From positions 1 through 8,671 of the forward strand of contig JAIOSY010000173.1 of NCBI GenBank assembly GCA_021107375.1: a DNA stretch of 8,671 nt, given 5' to 3'. Both the position numbers and the translations under genes were made by a program. This DNA is from Sulfurimonas sp. (lineage in GTDB: Bacteria; Campylobacterota; Campylobacteria; Campylobacterales; Sulfurimonadaceae). Within the stretch, counting starts at the first letter, position 1. Every line of letters begins with the position of its first letter. Positions 1 through 7,574 of this stretch are shown piece after piece. The notes below the pieces were generated by a model. That model was not told the DNA's origin and searched no databases. It worked only from the letters and a program-made list of their open reading frames with translations.

Positions 1-915
1 AAAAAAGGTGTTTTAGCTGCAGAATTTGCTAAGATGAAAACTGCACCAAATGAGCAAAAAGCACAAATAGCAAAAGATTTAAATACTCACAAAAGTGCTT
101 TGATGAATGATTTTACTGCTAGAAAAATAACTCTTCAAACCTTAGAGTTACAAGAGGCAATGAAAGCTGAAGCTATTGATGTTTCTTTGTTTAGTTCAAC
201 AAGTCAGGCTGGTGCATTACATCCAGTAATGGAAACGATGGATAGAATTGTTGAGTATTTCTCATCAATGAACTTTGCTGTAAAAACTGGCAATATGATA
301 GAAGATGATTTTAATAATTTTGAAGCATTAAATCTTCCTAAATACCACCCAGCAAGAGATATGCAAGATACTTTTTATTTTAAAGATGATATGCTTCTTC
401 GTACTCACACTTCACCTGTTCAGATTAGAACTATGATGAGTACAAAACCACCTATTCGTATGATAGCTCCTGGTGCTGTATTTAGAAGAGATTATGATCT
501 TACTCATACTCCTATGTTTCATCAGATAGAGGGTCTTTTAGTTGATGATGAGGGTAAAGTTTCTTTTGCAAATTTAAAATATATTTTAGAAGACTTTTTA
601 AAGTATATGTTTGGTGATATAGAAGTTAGATTTCGTCCATCTTTTTTCCCGTTTACAGAGCCATCTGCAGAGGTTGATATCTCATGTGTTTTTTGTTCAG
701 GTAAAGGTTGTAGAGTTTGTTCTAAAACAGGTTGGTTAGAAGTTTTAGGCTGTGGAATTGTTGATCCAAATGTTTTTGAGGCTGTTAAGTATAAAAATGT
801 AAGTGGATACGCTTTTGGTTTGGGTGTTGAGAGATTTGCAATGCTTATACACCAAATAGGTGATTTGAGATCACTTTTTGAGGGAGATATTAAGTTGTTG
901 GAGCAGTTTCAATGA
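1..915 (+). CDS. pheS: Phenylalanyl-tRNA synthetase alpha subunit, 5'-truncated by the window edge
   Basis: This is the catalytic alpha chain of the class II, alpha2-beta2 PheRS, which charges tRNA-Phe with phenylalanine in the cytoplasm. The frame is open from base 1. The first residues, [11 protein letters not shown], match the end of the PheS N-terminal coiled-coil arm, so the ATG at 34 is internal and roughly 25-35 N-terminal residues lie outside the window. Visible landmarks are the motif 1 region ([17 protein letters not shown], about 211-261), motif 2 ([18 protein letters not shown], 481-534) and motif 3 (GLGVERFAM, 817-843). A four-cysteine cluster, CxxC-x4-CxxC, lies at 685-720, just before the conserved WLEVLGCG. 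The stop codon overlaps the pheT start as ATGA, which implies translational coupling to the partner subunit. The identification is secure; only the 5' end is missing. Confidence 0.97.
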   Translation, partial: KKGVLAAEFAKMKTAPNEQKAQIAKDLNTHKSALMNDFTARKITLQTLELQEAMKAEAIDVSLFSSTSQAGALHPVMETMDRIVEYFSSMNFAVKTGNMIEDDFNNFEALNLPKYHPARDMQDTFYFKDDMLLRTHTSPVQIRTMMSTKPPIRMIAPGAVFRRDYDLTHTPMFHQIEGLLVDDEGKVSFANLKYILEDFLKYMFGDIEVRFRPSFFPFTEPSAEVDISCVFCSGKGCRVCSKTGWLEVLGCGIVDPNVFEAVKYKNVSGYAFGLGVERFAMLIHQIGDLRSLFEGDIKLLEQFQ

Positions 916-3245
916 TAGTTACTAGAAGTTGGTTAAATGAGTGGATTGATTTAGATGGAATCTCTACGGATGATTTATGTAAAACTTTTAACTCTATAGG
1001 TTTAGAAGTAGATTCTTTAGAAAGTTACAGTGTACCAAAAAAGATAATTTTTGGTCGTGTCTTAGAGTGTGAAAAACACCCAGATGCTGATAAACTCAAT
1101 GTTTGTAAAGTAGATATTGGCACGAGTGTTCGTCAAATTGTTTGTGGCGCGTCAAATGTAAGAGTTGGTCTTGATGTTGTTGTTGCAACTATTGGTGCAC
1201 AAATGCCGAGTGGACTTATTATAAAACCTGTTAAGCTTCGTGGTGTTGATTCAGAGGGTATGATTTGTTCTGCTACTGAGATAGGATTGCCTGATTGTCA
1301 AGATGGTATTTTAGAACTTGATTCAAGTGTTGGTAAATATAGCTTAGGGCAAGAGGTTTGTGAGAGTAAAATTTTTAGTGATGATATTATTGAGATTGAA
1401 CTTACTGCAAATAGAGGTGATTGTTTAAGTATCAGAGGTGTAGCAAGGGATTTAAGTGCTGCTTATGATAGACCAATTAAAGAGCATAAAGCAAATGATA
1501 GTGATAACAAAAAAGGTATCGGCAGATTACTTAGTTTATCTCATGAGAAAGATTTAGATGTAAGTCTTAGTTATAAAGTTATAGATTTAAAAGCTTTATC
1601 TTTACCTTTAATAGTTAAATTAAGATTAGCGCAGATAGATGAATTAAGAGATAATGATATAGATTCTTTATTGTTATATACAACGCATACAAGTGGTGTT
1701 ATTTTAAGAGCTTATAATTATGGTTTCTTTTGTAGAGAAAATGATACTATGGCTAAAGTTGAATTAAATGAAGATGAGAAAGGTTTTGCTTCTATTGTAT
1801 CGACTGAAAAAGCGTCTATTGTTGGTGTTATTCAAGAGGATATATCAAAAGTAACTTATGATGAGGGGATGGTTTTACTAGAAGCTAGTTATATCCCACC
1901 TGATATTATCTCTAAACAGATGTCATTATCAAAGGTTGATTCTTGTCCATCTTTTTATAGAACTTCAAGAGGTAGCGAACCAGCTTTATCTACTGGATTA
2001 TCATATTGTTTAGATATTTTAGAAAACAGTTCTAATTCATCAGTTTTTAGTGGAACTATAGAACTTGGTAATAGTTATAATAATATAATAATCTCTTTGA
2101 CTAAAAAAGAGATAGATGATATTGTTGGAGCAGATATTAACAAGGTTAAAATCAGTAAAATTCTTAAAAATTTAGGTTTTAATACAGATAAATCTTCAGC
2201 AGATAATTTTGTTATTGGTGTTCCTCAGTATCGCCATGATATTGTAAATAAACAAGATATTGTTGAGGAGATAGTTCGTTTAGTTGGGATTGATAATATC
2301 CCATCTAAGGCATTTGAATTTACAGAAGAAAACAAACTTCAAGATGATTATTTTAAGTATAAAAAAAGAACTATTTTTAGACATCGTGCAGCAGCAAGTG
2401 GTTTTTTTGAATCTATTCATTTTGTATTTGATGAGAAAAAAGTTTTAGAGAGTTTTGGTTTTGAAACTACAGCAGATGAGTTAGAACTTTTAAACCCTAT
2501 TGTAAATACTCTTGATACTTTAAGAAGTACTCTGATGACAGGACTTTTAAAAGCAGCATCAAATAATGTAAAATCTGGATATTCTCAGGTTAAACTTTTT
2601 GAAATTGGTTCAGTATTTAACTCAAGAAGAGATGAGTCACTTAAAATGTCTATACTTTTTAGTGGAAACAAAGAGGCTGAGTCTCTTTTAAATTCTGGAA
2701 AACCAGCTAAAATAGATTTTGGATTATTTGCTCAAAAAATCTCAGATATTATTGGTGAATTTGAATTAAAAGAGTATAAAACTACACACAAACTTTCTCA
2801 TACTTATCAATCAGCAGAAGTTATTGTTAATAATGAAAAAATTGGTGAGCTTTTTCGTGTTCATCCAGATGTAGAAAAAAATTATGATTTAGAGGCAACA
2901 TATCTGTGTGAATTGGACTTTGATAAGATTCCATATGCTCTTAAAACTGCTAAAAAAAGTTCTAAATATCAAGCATCAAATAGAGATTTGAGTATTATTA
3001 TGCCAAAGGATATGAGTTTTGATAAGCTTAGGACTGTAATAAATGAAAATGCTACAAGTGAACTTATTAACTTTTATCCTGTAGATAGATATAGTGATGA
3101 GAGTTTAGGGGATAATGTTAGTTTATCTATCCGTTTTATACTTCAATCAGACGATAAAACACTAGAAGAAGAAGATATAACTTCATCAATGGATACAATT
3201 TTAGATGCACTTAAAAGTGAGTTAGGGATTGGACTTCGTGAGTAG
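912..3245 (+). CDS. pheT: Phenylalanyl-tRNA synthetase beta subunit
   Basis: This is the beta chain of PheRS (777 residues; the E. coli protein is 795), which binds tRNA-Phe and normally also hydrolyses mischarged Tyr-tRNA-Phe. Domains in order are: an N-terminal module with the EMAP-like tRNA-binding OB fold (about residues 43-150, with [13 protein letters not shown] and [13 protein letters not shown]); the B3/B4 editing region (about 215-370); the B5 domain (about 395-465, with D449, E452 and E453 in [12 protein letters not shown]); the synthetase-like core (about 475-675); and the C-terminal FDX-ACB anticodon-binding domain (about 685-777, [15 protein letters not shown]). The B3/B4 region is strongly diverged: the editing-site His is Arg266 and the Thr and Ala positions are changed, while Glu324 is kept. 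The ATG at 912 overlaps the pheS stop, and GGAG at 900-903 gives a spacing of 8 bases. The 3' end overlaps aroA. The identity is certain; editing competence is doubtful. Confidence 0.97.
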   Translation: MIVTRSWLNEWIDLDGISTDDLCKTFNSIGLEVDSLESYSVPKKIIFGRVLECEKHPDADKLNVCKVDIGTSVRQIVCGASNVRVGLDVVVATIGAQMPSGLIIKPVKLRGVDSEGMICSATEIGLPDCQDGILELDSSVGKYSLGQEVCESKIFSDDIIEIELTANRGDCLSIRGVARDLSAAYDRPIKEHKANDSDNKKGIGRLLSLSHEKDLDVSLSYKVIDLKALSLPLIVKLRLAQIDELRDNDIDSLLLYTTHTSGVILRAYNYGFFCRENDTMAKVELNEDEKGFASIVSTEKASIVGVIQEDISKVTYDEGMVLLEASYIPPDIISKQMSLSKVDSCPSFYRTSRGSEPALSTGLSYCLDILENSSNSSVFSGTIELGNSYNNIIISLTKKEIDDIVGADINKVKISKILKNLGFNTDKSSADNFVIGVPQYRHDIVNKQDIVEEIVRLVGIDNIPSKAFEFTEENKLQDDYFKYKKRTIFRHRAAASGFFESIHFVFDEKKVLESFGFETTADELELLNPIVNTLDTLRSTLMTGLLKAASNNVKSGYSQVKLFEIGSVFNSRRDESLKMSILFSGNKEAESLLNSGKPAKIDFGLFAQKISDIIGEFELKEYKTTHKLSHTYQSAEVIVNNEKIGELFRVHPDVEKNYDLEATYLCELDFDKIPYALKTAKKSSKYQASNRDLSIIMPKDMSFDKLRTVINENATSELINFYPVDRYSDESLGDNVSLSIRFILQSDDKTLEEEDITSSMDTILDALKSELGIGLRE
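3224..3228 (+). promoter_or_regulatory. Ribosome binding site deciding the aroA start
   Basis: AGGGA within the end of pheT lies 9 bases before the GTG at 3238 and directly abuts the alternative TTG at 3229. It therefore supports initiation at the GTG and an 8-base overlap between pheT and aroA. Confidence 0.6.
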
Positions 3246-4518
3246 TGTTGTTGTAAATAAATGTGAAGAGTTTTCATTAGAAATCTCTTCTATCGCTCCT
3301 GATAAATCTATCTCTCATCGCTCTGCTATGTTTTCTATGTTGGCATGTGGGACTAGTGAGATTAGAAACTTTTTAAGAGCAGAAGATACACTAAACTCTT
3401 TAGAGATTGTAAGAAATCTTGGTGCAACTATCGAGGATGATGGTGAAGTTATAAAAATCACTTCTGATGGTATAAAAGAGAGTTTTGAGATTCTTGATTG
3501 TGGAAACTCTGGAACTGGAATGCGTCTTTTTTGTGGTTTTTTAAGTTCTGCAAACGGTCACTTTGTTCTAACTGGAGATAAATATCTTCGTTCTCGTCCG
3601 ATGAAAAGAGTAACTACTCCACTTCGTGATATTGGTGCTAAACTTGATGGAAGAGCTGATGGTGATTTCGCACCTTTAAGTATCCGTGGAGCATCACTAA
3701 AAGCATTTAACTATAATAGTAAAATAGCATCGGCACAAGTTAAGTCTTGTATGATTTTAGCAGCTCTAAGAGCTGATGGAGTTTGTACTTACACAGAACC
3801 TGAAAAATCTCGTGATCATACTGAGAGAATGTTAAAAGGGATGGGTGCAGATATACAAGTAGAGGGACTTAAAACTACAATCGCTCCTATGAAAGAGTTA
3901 CTTTCACCTTTAATCATTAGAGTTCCAGCTGATCCATCATCTGCATTCTTTTTTGCAGTTGCAGCCGCTATTACTCCACATGCCAAGATAACTCTTCAAG
4001 GTGTAACTTTAAATGAAACTCGCATCGAGGCATTTAAAGCACTAGAGAGAATGGGTGCAGATATAACTTACGAAATGACTGATGATAAGTACGAACCTAT
4101 TGGAGATATTACAGTTAAACATGCTCCACTTAAAGCGATTACAGTTGATGATAATATCTCATGGTTAATCGATGAACTTCCTGCTTTATCTATTGCTTTT
4201 GCATGTGCAGAGGGTGTTAGTGTTGTTAAAAATGCAGAGGAACTTCGTGTAAAAGAGTCAGATAGAATCTCAACTGTTGTTGAGGGACTTTCGGCATGTG
4301 GGATTGAAACTACTGAGTATGAAGATGGTTATACAGTTACGGGTGGAACTTTAAATAGTGCAACTGTAGATAGCGATGGTGATCATAGAATTGCTATGAG
4401 TTTTATCATTGCTGGGCTTAGATGTGGGATGGAAGTTACTGATTTAGATTGTATCAACACCTCTTTTCCAAACTTCTTTGAACTTCTTCAAAAGATTACA
4501 AAAGTGGAGTTTAACTAA
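3238..4518 (+). CDS. aroA: 3-phosphoshikimate 1-carboxyvinyltransferase (EPSP synthase)
   Basis: This cytoplasmic enzyme joins shikimate 3-phosphate and phosphoenolpyruvate to make EPSP, the sixth step of the shikimate pathway. I chose GTG at 3238 (426 residues) because AGGGA at 3224-3228 lies 9 bases upstream. The resulting N-terminus also places DKSISHR at residues 22-28, close to its position in the C. jejuni protein. An upstream in-frame TTG at 3229 would leave no room for that ribosome binding site. Motifs visible are CGNSGTGMR (89-97), GDK (113-115), SAQVK (165-169), RDHTE (192-196), NETR (259-262), WLIDELPA with the catalytic Asp312, RVKESDR (337-343) and GDHRIAMS (381-388). The set fits class II EPSP synthases. 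The gene overlaps pheT by 8 bases and ends in TAATG, shared with ispH. The product identity is certain; the start is probable. Confidence 0.96.
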   Translation: MSSVVVNKCEEFSLEISSIAPDKSISHRSAMFSMLACGTSEIRNFLRAEDTLNSLEIVRNLGATIEDDGEVIKITSDGIKESFEILDCGNSGTGMRLFCGFLSSANGHFVLTGDKYLRSRPMKRVTTPLRDIGAKLDGRADGDFAPLSIRGASLKAFNYNSKIASAQVKSCMILAALRADGVCTYTEPEKSRDHTERMLKGMGADIQVEGLKTTIAPMKELLSPLIIRVPADPSSAFFFAVAAAITPHAKITLQGVTLNETRIEAFKALERMGADITYEMTDDKYEPIGDITVKHAPLKAITVDDNISWLIDELPALSIAFACAEGVSVVKNAEELRVKESDRISTVVEGLSACGIETTEYEDGYTVTGGTLNSATVDSDGDHRIAMSFIIAGLRCGMEVTDLDCINTSFPNFFELLQKITKVEFN

Positions 4519-5348
4519 TGAAAATAGAATTAGCAGAGAGTTACGGTTTTTGTTTTGGTGTAAAAAGAGCGATAGAAATTGCAGAAAAAAATAAAAATTC
4601 TTCAACTTATGGTGCTTTAATTCACAATTCAAAAGAGATAGCAAGACTTGAAAAAGATTTTAAAGTTGGTTTAACTGATGATCATAAAAGTTTTAAAGCT
4701 GGAGAAACAGCTGTTGTTAGAACTCACGGAATACCAAAAAATGAACTAAAAGAGTTAAAAGACAATGAAGTTAATGTTGTAGATGCTACTTGTCCATATG
4801 TAAGAAAACCACAAAAAATTTGTCAAAAAATGAGTGAAGAGGGATATGACATTATAATTTTTGGTGATGAAGCTCATCCTGAGATAAAGGGTGTTAAATC
4901 TTATGCCCAATATGGTGCTAGAGTTGTAACAAGTGCTGATGAACTTAAAGATATGAAGTTTAAAGAAAGAATTGCACTTGTTGCTCAAACAACTAGAAGA
5001 GTTGAAGATTATATGGAAATTGCTAACTATCTAATCCCTCGTCATAAAGAGGTTAGAGTTTTTAATACTATATGTAATGCAACTTTTGAAAATCAAGAAG
5101 CTGTTAGAAAAATTTCAAGTCAAGCTGATATTATGATAATAATCGGTGGTAAAAACTCATCAAATACTAAACAACTCTTTAGTATCTCAAATGATGATTG
5201 TCAAGATTCTTATCATATAGAAGATGAAAATGATATAGACTACGCTTGGTTTAAAGATAAAAACTTCTGTGGAATAAGTGCAGGAGCATCTACTCCCGAT
5301 TGGATTATACAAAATGTTATTAATGCAATTCAAGAGAATGTTAAATAA
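4518..5348 (+). CDS. ispH: 4-hydroxy-3-methylbut-2-enyl diphosphate reductase (HMBPP reductase)
   Basis: This is the last enzyme of the MEP (non-mevalonate) isoprenoid pathway. It reduces HMBPP to IPP and DMAPP with an iron-sulfur cluster, in the cytoplasm. The protein is 276 residues, a minimal single-domain length. The three cluster ligands are present: Cys12 (SYGFCFGVKRA), Cys92 (VDATCPYV) and Cys186 (FNTICNAT). Substrate-site residues by family comparison are His36 (IHNS), His70 (RTHG), His120 and Glu122 (EAHPE), Thr158/Thr159 (QTT), Ser214 and Asn216 (KNSSN) and Ser258 (GASTPD). It starts at an ATG that overlaps the aroA stop, with GGAG at 4506-4509 spaced 8 bases upstream. In clostridia IspH can be fused to S1 domains; here the following rpsA is a separate gene with its own promoter. 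All key residues are intact. Confidence 0.97.
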   Translation: MKIELAESYGFCFGVKRAIEIAEKNKNSSTYGALIHNSKEIARLEKDFKVGLTDDHKSFKAGETAVVRTHGIPKNELKELKDNEVNVVDATCPYVRKPQKICQKMSEEGYDIIIFGDEAHPEIKGVKSYAQYGARVVTSADELKDMKFKERIALVAQTTRRVEDYMEIANYLIPRHKEVRVFNTICNATFENQEAVRKISSQADIMIIIGGKNSSNTKQLFSISNDDCQDSYHIEDENDIDYAWFKDKNFCGISAGASTPDWIIQNVINAIQENVK

Positions 5349-5359
5349 TCTCTTTTTTT
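5332..5359 (+). terminator. Weak candidate intrinsic terminator at the end of ispH
   Basis: AAGAGA (5332-5337) and TCTCTT (5349-5354) form a perfect 6-base inverted repeat around an 11-base loop that contains the ispH stop codon. The right arm runs directly into a seven-T tract (5353-5359). The layout is that of a Rho-independent terminator, but the stem has only two G-C pairs. Termination would therefore be partial at best, and some readthrough into rpsA is likely. Chance occurrence in AT-rich sequence cannot be excluded. Confidence 0.35.
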
Positions 5360-5392
5360 ATCTATTTAATATAAAAATAATCAATAGTTAGG

Positions 5393-5398
5393 TATAAT
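5393..5398 (+). promoter_or_regulatory. Sigma-70-type -10 box for the rpsA transcript
   Basis: A perfect TATAAT lies in the only real intergenic gap (5349-5429). It is preceded by a T- and A-rich stretch and by no recognisable -35 box. This is the known pattern of housekeeping promoters in Campylobacter and Helicobacter, where the -10 dominates and the -35 is not conserved. Transcription would begin near 5404-5406, giving a leader of about 25 bases. The promoter would drive rpsA and, by readthrough, the membrane-protein gene and serA. Confidence 0.75.
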
Positions 5399-5417
5399 CA
5401 CGAAATTTTTATGTAAC

Positions 5418-5423
5418 AGAGGA
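5418..5423 (+). promoter_or_regulatory. Ribosome binding site of rpsA
   Basis: AGAGGA lies 6 bases before the ATG at 5430 and is a strong Shine-Dalgarno match. It fixes the rpsA start and leaves only a short leader after the predicted transcription start. There is therefore little room for the kind of structured leader that mediates S1 autoregulation in E. coli. Confidence 0.75.
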
Positions 5424-5429
5424 TAGGTA

Positions 5430-7088
5430 ATGGCGTTCGATAACGAATCATTTGAAGAAGAAGAAAATTTTGCAGAGATGTTTGCAGCAAGCGAGAAAAA
5501 ACAAGAAACAAGCCGTATAGTTGAAGGTGAGGTTGTTGAGATTCAAGCAGATGAAAACAGAGCATTAGTTGGTGTTGGCGATAAGCTTGAAGGTATTATT
5601 AGTTTAGATGAGATTACTGTTGATGGTGAATTGGCATTTAAAACAGGTGATAAAATCAATGTAATGGTAATGGGATACTATAATGAGCGTCCTAAGATAT
5701 CTTATAAAAAAGTTTTAGAGCAACAAAAGACTATTGATTTTATCAATGCAAATAAAGATGACTTTGAAGATTTAGTAATTGAGGGTGTAATTACTAAGAA
5801 AAATCGTGGTGGTTATGTAGTAGAAGCTGATACAGTTTCTTTCTTTATGCCTCGTTCATTAGCAGCATTTAAAGATACTGATGATGTTGTAGGTCGTAAA
5901 ATTAAAGCTCAAGTTGTTAAAATAGATGAAACTGAGAACTCAATCATTGTTTCTCGTCGTAAACTTTTTAATGAAGAGCGCAAAAAGAAAAAAGAGATTA
6001 TTGATCAATTAATGGCAGATGATGTTATTGTTGAAGGTACTATCAAAAAAATCACTAGCTACGGTATGTTTGTAGATGTTGGTGGTGTTGATGGTTTAGT
6101 TCATTACAATGAAATTAGCTACAAAGGTCCAGTTAATCCATCTAAACTTTATAAAGAGGGCGATGTTGTAACTGTTAAAGCTATCTCTTATGACAAAGAT
6201 AAAAGACATCTTTCTCTTTCAATCAAAGCTGTTCAACCAGATCCATGGGCTGAAGTTGAGTCTGAATTAGATGAAGGTGATACTATCACTGTAACCGTTT
6301 CAAACATTGAAGCATACGGTGTATTTGTTGATTTAGGAAATGATATAGAAGGTTTCTTACATATTTCAGAAATCACTTGGAACAAAAATGTTAAAAATCC
6401 TAATGATTATTTAACTGTTGGTGAAGAGATTGATGTTGAAGTTATTGAAATTAACTCTAATACGCATAAACTTCGTGTATCTCTTAAAAGATTATTACCT
6501 AAACCATTTGATGAGTTCTTAAAGAACTACAATGAGGGTGATATTGTAACTGGTACTATTACTTCACTTACTGATTTTGGTGCATTTGTTCGTATCGCTG
6601 GTGTTGAAGGTCTTTTACATAATCAAGATATCTCTTGGGATAAAAACACAAAATGTAAAGATGTTTTAAAATCAGGTGAAGAGATTGAAGTTAAAATTGC
6701 TAAAATCAATGCTGAAGATCAAAAAATATCTTTAAATAGAAAAACTCTTTTAGAGTCTCCTATTGATAAATTTGCTACAACTCATAAAGCAAACTCTGTT
6801 GTAACTGGTACTATTCGTGATATTAAAGATTTCGGTGTATTTGTATCTTTAGAAGATGGTGTTGATGCACTTATTCGTGATGAAGATTTAACTCCACTTG
6901 TAAAAGAGGAATTAGAAGCTGGTCAAGAGATAGAAGCTGCTATCGCTGTTATAGATACGAAAAGAGATCGTATCCGTTTATCTGTTAAAAAATTAGATTA
7001 CATTAAAAATCAAGCACTTCTTGATGAGATTAATGATGATACATCACACTCTCTAGGTGATTTAATTAAAGATAAAATTAAAAAGTAA
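5430..7088 (+). CDS. rpsA: 30S ribosomal protein S1
   Basis: S1 is the large, loosely attached 30S protein that binds mRNA and helps unfold it for initiation. The 552-residue product has six S1 (OB-fold) repeats at about residues 30-94, 114-177, 198-266, 284-354, 370-437 and 455-521. Repeats 3 to 6 carry the typical RNA-binding face: YGMFVDVGGVDGLVH, YGVFVDLGNDIEGFLH, FGAFVRIAGVEGLLH and the more diverged FGVFVSLEDGVDALI. Repeats 1 and 2 are diverged, as expected for the ribosome-docking part of the protein. The first 28 residues are acidic, and a short charged tail ends in LGDLIKDKIKK. Six domains and this length match the standard Gram-negative S1. The gene has its own promoter and ribosome binding site, and the next gene starts 6 bases after its stop. 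Confidence 0.97.
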   Translation: MAFDNESFEEEENFAEMFAASEKKQETSRIVEGEVVEIQADENRALVGVGDKLEGIISLDEITVDGELAFKTGDKINVMVMGYYNERPKISYKKVLEQQKTIDFINANKDDFEDLVIEGVITKKNRGGYVVEADTVSFFMPRSLAAFKDTDDVVGRKIKAQVVKIDETENSIIVSRRKLFNEERKKKKEIIDQLMADDVIVEGTIKKITSYGMFVDVGGVDGLVHYNEISYKGPVNPSKLYKEGDVVTVKAISYDKDKRHLSLSIKAVQPDPWAEVESELDEGDTITVTVSNIEAYGVFVDLGNDIEGFLHISEITWNKNVKNPNDYLTVGEEIDVEVIEINSNTHKLRVSLKRLLPKPFDEFLKNYNEGDIVTGTITSLTDFGAFVRIAGVEGLLHNQDISWDKNTKCKDVLKSGEEIEVKIAKINAEDQKISLNRKTLLESPIDKFATTHKANSVVTGTIRDIKDFGVFVSLEDGVDALIRDEDLTPLVKEELEAGQEIEAAIAVIDTKRDRIRLSVKKLDYIKNQALLDEINDDTSHSLGDLIKDKIKK

Positions 7089-7094
7089 ATATAA

Positions 7095-7574
7095 ATGCAA
7101 AAGATATTAAAATGGCTTACTCCCCTCATTGGGGTTGGGGTGGCTGTTTTTATTGTCTTTTTTCTTATCTCTATAAATTCTGAAAATGAGTTTATAGACG
7201 AAGAACCATTATCTCTAAAAAGTGAAGTTATTCAGAAAAAACCAGAGAAAGTATGGTTAAATCATTTTTCTAAAACACAAAGACTTGGATATTTTTATCC
7301 TGTTAATGAGGTTTATATTAAAGTTGATTTAGATGAAAAAATAACTAAGACTATAACATATAAATTATCTGCTCCCCATTTAGATCCATACCAACTATTT
7401 TGCTTAAAAGAAGAGTTAAAGCAACATCAGTTAAAGTATTTTCTAAAAAAAGATAAGGGTGGTGTAGAGTTACTTATTTTTTCTAAAAATATAGATAGAC
7501 TAAATTCTTTAGTTAAAGTACTTAAAAATTATCAAATTTCGGCAAATGTAGAGCCGTATAAAGAGGAAAATTAA
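7095..7574 (+). CDS. Small membrane-anchored protein of unknown function, possibly SPOR-like
   Basis: I do not recognise a characterised family. The position between rpsA and serA matches the C. jejuni Cj0892c locus, recalled as a putative periplasmic protein. The 159-residue product has Lys3 and Lys6, then one hydrophobic segment (about residues 8-27) without a clear cleavage site. This predicts an N-in inner-membrane anchor with a periplasmic body. Residues 30-50 are polar and probably a linker. Residues 85-155 read as strand-helix-strand-strand-helix-strand, with amphipathic helices near 97-111 and 132-146. This resembles peptidoglycan-binding SPOR domains, but that is inference from pattern only. 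The ATG comes 6 bases after the rpsA stop with no obvious Shine-Dalgarno, so translation may depend on ribosomes leaving rpsA. Codons 9-17 are unusually G/C-rich. The coding call is firm because of the tight packing on both sides. Confidence 0.85.
   Translation: MQKILKWLTPLIGVGVAVFIVFFLISINSENEFIDEEPLSLKSEVIQKKPEKVWLNHFSKTQRLGYFYPVNEVYIKVDLDEKITKTITYKLSAPHLDPYQLFCLKEELKQHQLKYFLKKDKGGVELLIFSKNIDRLNSLVKVLKNYQISANVEPYKEEN
7122..7140 (+). other. G/C-rich potential RNA hairpin inside the membrane-protein gene
   Basis: CCCC (7122-7125) can pair with GGGG at 7131-7134 across a 5-base loop, or with a second GGGG at 7137-7140. A T-rich stretch follows from about 7144. In such AT-rich surroundings this is the strongest short G/C stem I found. 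It uses uncommon codons (CCC, CTC, GGG twice, GTG). It could slow ribosomes at the membrane segment or attenuate readthrough from rpsA, but no function is shown. Confidence 0.4.
7562..7567 (+). promoter_or_regulatory. Ribosome binding site of serA
   Basis: AGAGGA lies 6 bases before the ATG at 7574, inside the last codons of the preceding gene. It supports this start and the TAATG overlap. The same hexamer and spacing precede rpsA. Confidence 0.75.

Noticed and set aside
34..36. ATG as the start of pheS
   Set aside because: The frame continues upstream to base 1 and encodes conserved PheS residues, so this Met is internal to a gene cut by the window edge.
1554..2036. Frameshift or assembly error as the cause of the diverged PheT middle region
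   Set aside because: The frame stays open with the usual codon style and domain length. Flanking motifs align in the same frame, and Glu324 and the RGSEPA segment are kept in place, so this is real divergence.
3229..3231. TTG as the start of aroA
   Set aside because: The AGGGA ribosome binding site directly abuts it, leaving no spacing. The GTG at 3238 has proper spacing and gives an N-terminus that matches the family.
4444..4644. Minus-strand open frame of 66 codons across the aroA-ispH junction
   Set aside because: It lies opposite two certain genes. Its composition is that of an antisense shadow of AT-rich coding DNA, and no homology is recognisable.
4755..4988. Minus-strand open frame of 77 codons inside ispH
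   Set aside because: It is wholly antisense to the conserved ispH body and rich in Phe, Asn, Ser and Ile, as expected from reversed AT-rich codons.
5351..5392. Small RNA or structured leader in the ispH-rpsA gap
   Set aside because: The gap is only 81 bases. It is A/T-rich with no stable fold beyond the weak terminator candidate, and is explained by terminator, promoter and ribosome binding site.
7131..7143. Possible G-quadruplex in the GGGG-TT-GGGG-T-GG run
   Set aside because: Only two full G4 runs and one GG are present, and no fourth run lies close by. A simple hairpin with the upstream CCCC is more likely.
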